Of a stretch of DNA of 20,454 nt, positions 8,517 to 14,829 are shown in pieces (the first letter of the stretch is position 1; the number at the start of each line of letters is the position of its first letter). Source of the stretch: Actinomycetota bacterium (GTDB lineage: Bacteria > Actinomycetota > Actinomycetes > Nanopelagicales > Nanopelagicaceae); the NCBI GenBank assembly GCA_009700155.1, contig WLMP01000006.1:1-20454 (forward strand). Reading direction: 5' to 3'. The position numbers and the translations under genes are program-made. The notes beneath the pieces were generated by a model that did no database searches, had not been told where the DNA came from, and worked only from the letters and a program-made list of their open reading frames with translations.

Positions 8517-9535
8517 TCTAGGTCTACACCAACTAATTGCACTTCGGCCTGTAGTTTAATACCAAACTTTTCAAACACTTTTTTCCTAGCTTTCTTTGCA
8601 AGTTCTACTATATCTTCAGCAGTAGCATCACCAGAGTTTGTTAATGCTAAAACATGTTTATTTGAAATTTGAGCTCCTGCTAATTTTTCACCCTTAGTAA
8701 TGCCTGCATGTTCCATTAACCAAGCAGCAGAGGTTTTTACCTTGCCGTCAGGTTGTTGCCAGCGTGGAGCTTCCGATGGAAGTGAATCTGCTATTTCTTT
8801 ACTTAAAATAGGGTTTATAAAAAATGATCCAGCAGAATTAATTTCATTTTTTGAATCTATCAACATGCCTTTACTTGCGCGTAATTGCAGTACTGCTTTT
8901 CTCACATCAGTGACTTTAACTCGATCTCCTATGTTTACAGACAAATGCTTTGCTAGCTCTGCATATGCTATTGGTAAGGATTGCTCACCTTTTCGAAGTT
9001 GAAATGTTACATTTAAAATCACATATCGCCCTAATTCTTCTTTGAAAATAGAGTGCCGATAAGAGAATTTACATTCTGAGTTAGAAAAGGTAACAATCTC
9101 ACTTTTTTGTCTATCAAAGGTTTTAACCCGTGCAACTGTTTCACTTACCTCATGGCCGTAAGCACCGATATTTTGAATCGGAGCACCGCCAACTGTGCCA
9201 GGTATTCCACTTAGTGATTCCAGATCCGCAAAGCCTTTATCTATAGTTAATGCAACAAACTTATCCCAGTCTTCTCCTGCTGAGACCTCAATCATTCCAC
9301 CACTACATGCGTCGTAATCCAAAGCATTTCCCTTACTTTCAACTCTTATAACTGTTCCTTCAAAACCAGCATCGCTTATAAGTAAATTAGATCCACCACC
9401 TAAAATTAGGACTTGCTCATTATTTTTATCAGCAGCTTTAACAAATTCAATTAATTCATTCTCGGTATGGGCATGAACAATTTTGCGCGCTGGTCCCCCA
9501 ACTCGCAATGTTGTGAAATTAGATAATTGCTCCAT
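8513..9535 (-). CDS. murB: UDP-N-acetylmuramate dehydrogenase (type I MurB)
   Basis: MurB reduces UDP-GlcNAc-enolpyruvate to UDP-MurNAc with NADPH and FAD, the second committed step of peptidoglycan synthesis. The 340 residues match the type I (E. coli-like) enzyme. Visible features are the FAD-binding [10 protein letters not shown] (43-52), [20 protein letters not shown] (108-127), the catalytic arginine in FSYRHS (R160), the proton donor serine in [10 protein letters not shown] (S237) and the C-terminal glutamate in AEVQLVG (E331). The ATG at 9535 lies nine bases after the upstream glycosyltransferase stop, so translation may be coupled; no clear ribosome binding site is seen. It is the last gene of the tRNA-Thr to murB run. 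Confidence 0.95.
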   Translation of the reverse strand: MEQLSNFTTLRVGGPARKIVHAHTENELIEFVKAADKNNEQVLILGGGSNLLISDAGFEGTVIRVESKGNALDYDACSGGMIEVSAGEDWDKFVALTIDKGFADLESLSGIPGTVGGAPIQNIGAYGHEVSETVARVKTFDRQKSEIVTFSNSECKFSYRHSIFKEELGRYVILNVTFQLRKGEQSLPIAYAELAKHLSVNIGDRVKVTDVRKAVLQLRASKGMLIDSKNEINSAGSFFINPILSKEIADSLPSEAPRWQQPDGKVKTSAAWLMEHAGITKGEKLAGAQISNKHVLALTNSGDATAEDIVELAKKARKKVFEKFGIKLQAEVQLVGVDLD

Positions 9536-9544
9536 TAGTTAAGC

Positions 9545-10231
9545 CTACCTACGAGGTGAGAGGATTTCATTTTTTCCTCTAAATCTTTCTAGAATCCTTT
9601 GATAATTCTTCTTTGAGTTCTTTTCACGATAATCCGGATCGGTGTCGTAGTAACCATGATGCCGGCCTTGCTCAAGCGGCAGATCAATTTGAATTAACCT
9701 TCCGCCGGCAGCCCTGATTGCTAGTGATAGTTCAAGATCTGCGTTGCGGTAATACTTTGCACTCGGGTTAGCTCCGCCAGCTTTTTGTATAAAGTTACGA
9801 TCAAAGGCAAAAAAATAGCTAAATAAAACATCAACCTCGCCTACTCCTTTATCTTCTGTACTACGCCATTCGTCTTGTAAATTTACTAATCCACCTTTCC
9901 AGCCAGCACCTTGGAAGCCTGCATCAAGTGCCTCTAAAGTTTTAGGAATCGGATCATCAAGAAAAATTGTTGATGGGTCCATAATTATCAAATAATCCTC
10001 AGAGTTATTGCTGATAAAGAAATTAACAATATTTCCCCAACCAAGTGGATTCTTTTCTTGGGTAAGACTTACCTGATCTGAATTAAACAAGTCATCAGAT
10101 AGCCAATTGCTTTTGCCGTTAGCATAAATACTTATGGGTGTTTTAGTGTTTGTCTGTATAGCAGAGACACATTTAAGTAAATCGTCAGTAAAGCCCTCTG
10201 CAATTAAGCAGACTCTAATTGACCCAGCCAT
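9545..10231 (-). CDS. Small GT-A (GT2-like) glycosyltransferase-related protein
   Basis: This 228-residue cytoplasmic protein looks like a compact family 2 glycosyltransferase fold. The N-terminus RVCLIAEGFTDDLLKCVSAI resembles the first nucleotide-binding strand and helix. YLIIMDPSTIFLDDP (80-94) takes the place of the metal-binding DxD, although the motif is degenerate. YYRNADLELSLAIRAAGG (161-177) is in the position of the catalytic ED loop. The tail has a His-His-Gly-Tyr-Tyr motif (191-195) and is basic. No membrane segment or signal peptide is evident. The ATG at 10231 lies 13 bases after rpmG without a Shine-Dalgarno sequence. The neighbouring murB hints at envelope work, but donor and acceptor are unknown, and the divergent DxD leaves open a non-catalytic role. 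Confidence 0.65.
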   Translation of the reverse strand: MAGSIRVCLIAEGFTDDLLKCVSAIQTNTKTPISIYANGKSNWLSDDLFNSDQVSLTQEKNPLGWGNIVNFFISNNSEDYLIIMDPSTIFLDDPIPKTLEALDAGFQGAGWKGGLVNLQDEWRSTEDKGVGEVDVLFSYFFAFDRNFIQKAGGANPSAKYYRNADLELSLAIRAAGGRLIQIDLPLEQGRHHGYYDTDPDYREKNSKKNYQRILERFRGKNEILSPRR

Positions 10232-10244
10232 TGGCGGGTTTTAA

Positions 10245-10415
10245 TTAACGAGTTTCGCGATGAAGTTGTGAAGATTTACAGCGCGGGCAAAACTTTTTAA
10301 GCTCTAGTCGATCTGGATCGTTTCTTCGATTCTTACGTGTGATGTAGTTTCGCTCTTTACACTCAACACATGCCATTGTAATTTTTGGACGAACATCTGC
10401 ACTTTTACTTGCCAT
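10245..10415 (-). CDS. rpmG: Ribosomal protein L33 (bL33), zinc-binding form
   Basis: This 56-residue protein of the large ribosomal subunit reads [20 protein letters not shown] and continues with [20 protein letters not shown] and [14 protein letters not shown]. Cys16, Cys19, Cys43 and Cys46 form a CxxC...CxxC zinc site, so it is the zinc-dependent (C+) version. The ATG at 10415 has GGAG eight bases upstream. It follows tRNA-Thr and tRNA-Met, a conserved actinobacterial arrangement. In many relatives MaoC-like dehydratase genes come next; here the small glycosyltransferase-like gene does. Confidence 0.96.
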   Translation of the reverse strand: MASKSADVRPKITMACVECKERNYITRKNRRNDPDRLELKKFCPRCKSSQLHRETR

Positions 10416-10442
10416 GATTGAGCTCCTAGCCTTGTAGTTAAA

Positions 10443-10456
10443 TTAACAATTGTTAA
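10443..10456. repeat. 14-bp perfect palindrome upstream of rpmG
   Basis: TTAACAATTGTTAA is an exact 14-base palindrome 28 bases upstream of the rpmG start codon. It could be an operator half-site pair or a small RNA hairpin. It does not match the mycobacterial Zur box as I remember it, and L33 here is the zinc form, so Zur control is not indicated. Confidence 0.45.
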
Positions 10457-10465
10457 CTCTTATGA

Positions 10466-10488
10466 GGTGAGGTTACCTGACCCTCACC
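10466..10488 (-). other. Hairpin between tRNA-Met and rpmG
   Basis: GGTGAGG and CCTCACC form a 7-bp helix with a 9-nt loop in the 125-base gap between tRNA-Met and rpmG. There is no U-tract, so it is not a good terminator. It may mark the boundary left after tRNA 3' processing. The 14-bp palindrome follows ten bases later. Confidence 0.35.
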
Positions 10489-10540
10489 ATATATTGAAAT
10501 TCGTACCTACTTTGATCGTGATTTACATCTTTATAACTTG

Positions 10541-10614
10541 TAGCGGAGGCGGGATTTGAACCCACGACACAGCGATTATGCGCCGCTTGCTCTACCAAGC
10601 TGAGCTACCCCGCC
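10541..10614 (-). tRNA. metT: tRNA-Met (CAU anticodon), elongator type, with G33
   Basis: The 74-nt cloverleaf has acceptor GGCGGGG / CTCCGCT (G-U at 1-72 and 6-67), D stem GCTC / GAGC, anticodon stem AGCGG / TCGCT, anticodon loop CGCATAA, T stem GTGGG / CCCGC and discriminator A. The anticodon is CAT. Three stacked G-C pairs next to the anticodon, typical of initiators, are absent, so it is an elongator. Position 33 is G where nearly all tRNAs have U. CCA is not encoded. tRNA-Ile with lysidine-modified CAU is the main alternative, but the site beside tRNA-Thr and rpmG favours Met. Confidence 0.85.
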
Positions 10615-10650
10615 AAACTTTTTTTGCGTTCAATATTAATTTGTTGTTCG

Positions 10651-10723
10651 AGCCCCCTAACGGAATCGAACCGTTGACCTTTTCCTTACCATGGAAACAC
10701 TCTACCGACTGAGCTAAGGGGGC
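10651..10723 (-). tRNA. thrT: tRNA-Thr (GGU anticodon)
   Basis: The 73-nt cloverleaf has a perfect acceptor stem GCCCCCT / AGGGGGC, anticodon stem TTTCC / GGAAA, loop ATGGTAA with anticodon GGT, T-loop TTCGATT and discriminator T. CCA is not encoded. A TATCCT hexamer (10742-10737, minus) ends 13 bases upstream and could be the -10 element for the tRNA-Thr, tRNA-Met, rpmG run; no good -35 accompanies it. Confidence 0.96.
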
Positions 10724-10774
10724 GAAGTGCTGACTAAGGATACAACCCGTCTTTGGTATTTACGAATTGAGCCC

Positions 10775-12169
10775 TTACTTAAGGTAAGCCTTGCTTGCAA
10801 TCTCAATACGCCTACTTTTGTATGAGTCTGACGCATCAATAATTAGATGTTCAAATGGATTACCATTTTTAATTAGCTTACGTAACTCATCTGGCTCATC
10901 TATTTGAACTAAATTTATGTTTGAAGCAGGATTAATATCAACTTCCTTATGTGGTTTAAACCATCTGTAAACTAGAGCAATTCCTTGCAATAATGAGTAG
11001 ACGCTAGCCCGCCAACCTCTTCCAAATAAATCTTGTAATTTTAGTTTAAATAAAGTTAAAGATATTTGCTCTTCGTTCTTAGCAGGCTTGTTTACTAGGT
11101 CTTTAAATAAATTAGCAACATCTTTCGCTCCAGTAACTCCTTCAAGCTTTTCACAGTTATTTGCTAACTCAATTCGAGTACTTTCTGACGCTAATCTTGC
11201 AGCACTTTCTTGAATCTGAATTAGATTACTTTGATCAACCGTTAGTGCCATTTTATTATCTGCTGCCCATAAAGCCCTAGCAAATTGGTTATCAGTACCC
11301 CTGATATTCGGTATGAATAATGTTGGTACTTTAGCTGCTAACTCCTCATGCACACTGTTATAACCGGCCGCACAAATTGCAGCATCAAATGCATTTAAAA
11401 CATTTGCTAGTGGAAAGTACCGAATTATTTTTATATCTAAACCTGTTGGAGCCAAATTATTGCCATTTGAGTCAACTGGCTCTTTAGTTAAAACTACTTG
11501 TAAATTTGGCCAAGATCTTAAACCAGTTAGAGCAGCAGTCATTTTTGCATTTGAATCAGCTTCACCGATACCTAATTGAACTAATACAGCTGGTCTATCA
11601 GTATCTAATCCAAGTACTTTACGGGCATCATTCTTGTTAAGGGTTGTCAGAGGATTAAATATTGAAATAGGTTTAACAAGAACTGAATCTTTTCTCGTAG
11701 CAGTTGGTCCATGGTCATAGCTTTGACCAAAATCTCCTGGAGTAATAATCAAATCCATCATTTTTGATTGAAGATTAAGTAAATATCTAGTTGGTGTTTT
11801 TTGCCAAAATCCTCTTCGAACCCAAACCAAATTTACTTCTGGTCTTATACTTTTTATTCCAATAATTCCTGGGTAAAGAACTACACCATCAAAGCTAACA
11901 ATCTTTGCATTAGTTTCATCAATTAAAGCTACTAGTCGATCTCTTAGGTAGGCATCCCATTCATGTCTGCCCATCCACTTACGGTCGCGACCTGGGATGT
12001 ACTCAAACCTAACTCCAGCTATTTTTGGTACTTCAACTACTCCAGAGGCCATTGAAATGATTATCGGATTAGCAAAACTCTTTAATTCAGAAGCAATCGC
12101 ACTTGCCCGAGTCAGGTGTCCCATTCCAATACCATTACTAGTGGCTAGAATTATGGTTGGCTTATCCAT
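10775..12169 (-). CDS. GT-B glycosyltransferase (MurG/GT28-like) with unassigned C-terminal extension
   Basis: This 464-residue protein resembles MurG-type transferases that use nucleotide sugars. The N-terminal glycine loop is ATSNGIGMGHLTRASAIA (10-26). The C-terminal donor-binding motif is CAAGYNSVHEELAAKVPTLF (266-285) followed by PNIRGTDNQFARA, where MurG has the GG(A)xS/T...E...P...D/HQ pattern. Residues from about 365 to 464 extend past the usual end and include a hydrophobic or amphipathic stretch (about 388-404) that may touch the membrane. No signal peptide is seen. The gene is divergent from the next glycosyltransferase, and a TATACT -10 ends exactly six bases before the ATG, so the mRNA is probably leaderless. 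Role is likely in glycolipid or cell-surface polysaccharide synthesis; substrates are unknown. It is not murG itself, which belongs to the division cluster. Confidence 0.75.
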   Translation of the reverse strand: MDKPTIILATSNGIGMGHLTRASAIASELKSFANPIIISMASGVVEVPKIAGVRFEYIPGRDRKWMGRHEWDAYLRDRLVALIDETNAKIVSFDGVVLYPGIIGIKSIRPEVNLVWVRRGFWQKTPTRYLLNLQSKMMDLIITPGDFGQSYDHGPTATRKDSVLVKPISIFNPLTTLNKNDARKVLGLDTDRPAVLVQLGIGEADSNAKMTAALTGLRSWPNLQVVLTKEPVDSNGNNLAPTGLDIKIIRYFPLANVLNAFDAAICAAGYNSVHEELAAKVPTLFIPNIRGTDNQFARALWAADNKMALTVDQSNLIQIQESAARLASESTRIELANNCEKLEGVTGAKDVANLFKDLVNKPAKNEEQISLTLFKLKLQDLFGRGWRASVYSLLQGIALVYRWFKPHKEVDINPASNINLVQIDEPDELRKLIKNGNPFEHLIIDASDSYKSRRIEIASKAYLK

Positions 12170-12175
12170 GAAATT

Positions 12176-12183
12176 AGTATAAC
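12176..12183. promoter_or_regulatory. Overlapping divergent -10 elements (bidirectional promoter)
   Basis: The sequence TAGTATAACTA gives TATAAC on the plus strand (12178-12183) and TATACT on the minus strand (12181-12176). The minus element lies six bases from the ATG of the GT-B gene, placing +1 on the A of ATG (leaderless). The plus element would start RNA near 12190, about 17 bases before the ATG at 12207. Neither has a strong -35. Symmetric -10 elements are known to drive divergent transcription. Confidence 0.5.
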
Positions 12184-12206
12184 TACATCACAGTTAGGCA
12201 GACCTA

Positions 12207-13133
12207 ATGAATACCTCGCTATTGCTAATAATTTTAGTTATACAAGTATTTACTGTTTACTACTTAATTCGAACTGCCCGTAACTTAGGTAGTAAAGCTA
12301 CAAAGAATAATAGAGTTTTAATGGAAAATATAAACCCTATTAAGTCAGTAACTGGCGGGATCTTGTTAAATCAACTATTAGTTCCAAATAGTAAAGAGTT
12401 TAAAGCTGTTGACTGGGAGCATGTAGTATCACTAACTAGCCATCCAGCAAGGTTTAATTCTTTAAGCCAGGCCCTTAATTCCTTACTTATGCAGCGTCTG
12501 CAAGCAAAAAGAATATATCTAAATATTGCACAGGAAGATATATCTAAACTTCCTGATTCTGTAACTAAATTGGCATCAAATGGAATAGTGGTTATTAATG
12601 CCTGTGAAAACTTGGGCCCTGGTAAAAAACTAATCCCAACTTTAAAATTAGAGCCAAACCTGCCCATAATTGTTGTTGATGATGATTTAATCTTTGAAAC
12701 AGATTTAACCCTAAAACTTATGATTGCCCATCATCTATCACCAGAATCGATAGTGGCAGCTCGTGTACACAAAATCATATATACACAGGATGGCAAAATC
12801 TCTGAATACAGTAATTGGCGGAAAAACTATTCATTAAGTGATGGGCCCTCAATCGATCTATTTCCAACTTCAGGTGCTGGAACGCTATATATGGCAGAGT
12901 TTTTTCATAAAGATGTAACTGATGAGAAAACTTACAAAGAATTAGCATTTCATACAGATGACCTATGGTGGTTTATTCAAAGTAAGCGAATTGGTACAAA
13001 GGTCAAAAGATTGCCTGGATACAATACTTTAAATTTTATTGAAGGAACTCAAGATAATGGATTATGGAGTAACGGTAATAAAGAAAGAAACGAGCTAAAC
13101 CTTAACTCCTTATTAGAAAGATACTCGTTTTAA
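12207..13133 (+). CDS. Membrane-anchored GT-A glycosyltransferase
   Basis: This 308-residue protein begins with one hydrophobic segment (residues 4-21), likely a membrane anchor with the catalytic part in the cytoplasm. The body resembles a bacterial GT-A family whose members carry VSLTSxPAR near the start, a LPxx block, KKLIP and a metal-binding DDD. Here these are HVVSLTSHPARF (72-83), ISKLPDSV (112-119), GPGKKLIPTLK (137-147) and IIVVDDDLIFE (154-164, DDD 158-160). FHTDDLWW (248-255) could carry the catalytic base. No clear Shine-Dalgarno precedes the ATG. The gene ends six bases before the CCA of convergent tRNA-Tyr. Function in surface glycan synthesis is inferred; donor and acceptor are unknown. 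Confidence 0.75.
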   Translation: MNTSLLLIILVIQVFTVYYLIRTARNLGSKATKNNRVLMENINPIKSVTGGILLNQLLVPNSKEFKAVDWEHVVSLTSHPARFNSLSQALNSLLMQRLQAKRIYLNIAQEDISKLPDSVTKLASNGIVVINACENLGPGKKLIPTLKLEPNLPIIVVDDDLIFETDLTLKLMIAHHLSPESIVAARVHKIIYTQDGKISEYSNWRKNYSLSDGPSIDLFPTSGAGTLYMAEFFHKDVTDEKTYKELAFHTDDLWWFIQSKRIGTKVKRLPGYNTLNFIEGTQDNGLWSNGNKERNELNLNSLLERYSF

Positions 13134-13139
13134 GTTATT

Positions 13140-13224
13140 TGGTGGCGGGTGAAGGATTTGAACCTTCGAAGGCAGAGCCGGGGGATTTACAGTCCCCTCC
13201 CATTGGCCGCTCGGGCAACCCGCC
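13140..13224 (-). tRNA. tyrT: tRNA-Tyr (GUA anticodon), CCA encoded
   Basis: The acceptor stem is GGCGGGT / ACCCGCC, the anticodon stem GGGGA / TCCCC, and the loop CTGTAAA gives anticodon GTA. A 13-nt class II variable arm precedes T stem GAAGG / CCTTC. Discriminator A is followed by an encoded CCA (13142-13140); without it the gene is 13143-13224. It is the only tRNA of the four here with CCA in the DNA. It faces the upstream glycosyltransferase gene tail to tail with no terminator between. Confidence 0.96.
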
Positions 13225-13446
13225 AGGATTGTATGCCAAGTCTAAACCCTAATACTTACTAGATCAAAACTGCAATAATCTCAAATCACCAGCGTGACCT
13301 ATAGTTTTGAAATGAACTCACCAAAATCAAGGTGGAGAACTGATTTCTCATTGTGGATTTAAGTAGTTACTCCAACTCTTTACTGTTGAGCCGCATTTTT
13401 GCTTACTGAATTGATAAAAACAAATTTTTACTAGTAAAGTGAGATT
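13225..13446. other. Intergenic region between tRNA-Tyr and yajQ
   Basis: This 222-base AT-rich gap is the longest without a gene. It must hold the tRNA-Tyr promoter (leftward) and holds the yajQ promoter at its right end. I see no open reading frame, tRNA, long repeat or terminator in 13225-13410; GAGAACTGATTTCTC is only a 5-bp inverted repeat. Confidence 0.6.
13411..13440 (+). promoter_or_regulatory. Leaderless promoter of yajQ
   Basis: TTGATA (13411-13416) and TAAAGT (13435-13440) are separated by 18 bases. The -10 hexamer ends six bases before the ATG at 13447, so +1 would be the A of the start codon. No Shine-Dalgarno sequence is present, which agrees with leaderless translation, common in actinobacteria. 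Confidence 0.65.
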
Positions 13447-13935
13447 ATGGCTGACAGTAGCTTTGATATTATTTCAAAGATAGATCAAATGGAACTAGAC
13501 AATGCTTTTAACCAATGTGATCGTGAGTTAGCTACGCGATTTGATTTTAAGAACACCGGAACTAAGGTTAAAAAAACTGGGATTAAGGTAGTTATTGAAT
13601 CAGATACTGAAGAGAGAGCTAAAGCCGCACTAGATGTCTTTAAGGATAAGTTAGTAAAGCGCACTGTTTCACTTAAACACCTAGAGGCGAGTGACCCAAA
13701 GTTAAGTGGCAAGACTTACATCATTTCTTGTGAGTTTAAAGAAGGTATATCTACCGAGAATGCGAAGAAGATCGCTAAATTCTTAAAAGAATCTGGACCA
13801 AAATCCTTAAAAACTCAAATACAAGGAGATGAATTAAGAGTTTCAAGTAAAAGTCGTGATGACTTACAAGTAGCAATTTCCTTAGTTAAACAAGAGTCAT
13901 GGGAATTTGCTGTCCAGTTTACAAATTTCCGCTAA
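13447..13935 (+). CDS. yajQ: YajQ family nucleotide-binding protein (UPF0234)
   Basis: The 162-residue protein matches the YajQ family end to end: MADSSFDIISKIDQMELDNA at the start, RELATRFDFKNT (27-38), the middle block LVKRTVSLKHLEASDPKLSGKTY, KKIAKFLKESGPKSLKTQIQGDELRVSSKSRDDLQ and the end WEFAVQFTNFR. The fold is two tandem ferredoxin-like RNA-recognition-type domains. Members bind nucleotides or RNA, and some bind cyclic di-GMP in Xanthomonas and Pseudomonas; the role in actinobacteria is not established. It starts from a leaderless promoter and is followed 15 bases later by the RarD-type transporter gene, so the two are likely co-transcribed. Confidence 0.96.
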   Translation: MADSSFDIISKIDQMELDNAFNQCDRELATRFDFKNTGTKVKKTGIKVVIESDTEERAKAALDVFKDKLVKRTVSLKHLEASDPKLSGKTYIISCEFKEGISTENAKKIAKFLKESGPKSLKTQIQGDELRVSSKSRDDLQVAISLVKQESWEFAVQFTNFR

Positions 13936-13950
13936 CGGGTCGAGAGTTAA

Positions 13951-14829
13951 TTGAAATTAAATAGTTCAGGAGTTTTGTTTGGCATAAGCGCTTATGTAAT
14001 ATGGGGACTTCTGCCAATTTATTGGCGATGGCTAGAGCGAGCATCCTCATACGAAATTCTGGGGCATCGAGCAGTATGGTCACTTGTTTTTTGCTTACTA
14101 TTTTTAGCATTTCAAAAACAATTAATAAGCACCTTTAAACTCTTTAAAGATATTAGGACCTTATCTCTATTAGCGTTGACATCATTATTGCTATCAGTAA
14201 ATTGGGGAATATACATTTGGGCCGTATCTGAAGATAGAGTGGTCGAAGCAGCACTTGGATATTACATAACACCTTTAGTTGCAGTTAGCTTCGGAGTTTT
14301 TGTACTAAAAGAGAAGCTTAGAAATTTACAGATCATTTCAGTATTTTTAGCTGGACTAGGTGTACTGATACTTACATTTGCTTATGGGCATTTACCATTA
14401 GTTGCAATTAGTTTAGCGATTAGTTGGGGATCATATAGTTTGATAAAGAAGAAATTAAATGCAGGAGCCCTTGAAACATTATCGATTGAGACGATTATTG
14501 CATTCATCCCAAGTGCATTCTACTTAAGCTATCTATTAGAAAATAACAAAGCAGAGTTTGGGCAAGATGTTGGATTTTCATTAGCTCTAGTTACGACTGG
14601 TTTAATGACAGTAATTCCATTGCTTTTGTTTAATGCAGCTACAAATAGACTACCTTTAACAATTACTGGCTTACTTCAGTATATAACCCCAAGCATCATG
14701 TTTATCATTGGAATATTGGTATTTCACGAACCACTACAGCTGGTAAAACTAATTGGATTTATTTTTATTTGGATTGCCCTAGCCATACTTGGTAGAGATC
14801 TATATAAATTAGGTGGATCTGTTAACTAA
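13951..14829 (+). CDS. rarD: RarD-type EamA/DMT family transporter
   Basis: This is a polytopic inner-membrane protein of 292 residues with about ten hydrophobic segments and two EamA repeats (about 7-140 and 150-285). The opening GVLFGISAYVIWGLLPIYWRWLERAS and SYEILGHRAVWSLVF are characteristic of RarD. SVNWGIYIWAVSEDRVVEAALGYYITPLV and the C-terminal QYITPSIMFIIGILVFHEPL also match. The substrate is unknown; despite the name there is no proof it exports chloramphenicol. The start is TTG at 13951 with only a weak CGAGAG upstream; a later in-frame TTG (13975) is less likely. Its last 21 bases overlap the convergent polyprenyl synthase gene. Confidence 0.9.
   Translation: MKLNSSGVLFGISAYVIWGLLPIYWRWLERASSYEILGHRAVWSLVFCLLFLAFQKQLISTFKLFKDIRTLSLLALTSLLLSVNWGIYIWAVSEDRVVEAALGYYITPLVAVSFGVFVLKEKLRNLQIISVFLAGLGVLILTFAYGHLPLVAISLAISWGSYSLIKKKLNAGALETLSIETIIAFIPSAFYLSYLLENNKAEFGQDVGFSLALVTTGLMTVIPLLLFNAATNRLPLTITGLLQYITPSIMFIIGILVFHEPLQLVKLIGFIFIWIALAILGRDLYKLGGSVN

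Noticed and set aside
10541-10614. Reading the CAU tRNA as initiator tRNA-fMet
   Set aside because: It lacks the three consecutive G-C pairs in the anticodon stem, and position 1-72 is a G-U pair and not the C-A mismatch typical of initiators.
10775-12169. Calling the GT-B gene murG
   Set aside because: Only the glycine loop and donor motif are shared; the rest diverges, a 100-residue extension is present, and it is not in a division/cell-wall cluster.
13225-13240. TACAAT (minus strand) as the -10 of tRNA-Tyr
   Set aside because: It ends only three bases before the mature tRNA 5' end, which would put the start site inside the tRNA.
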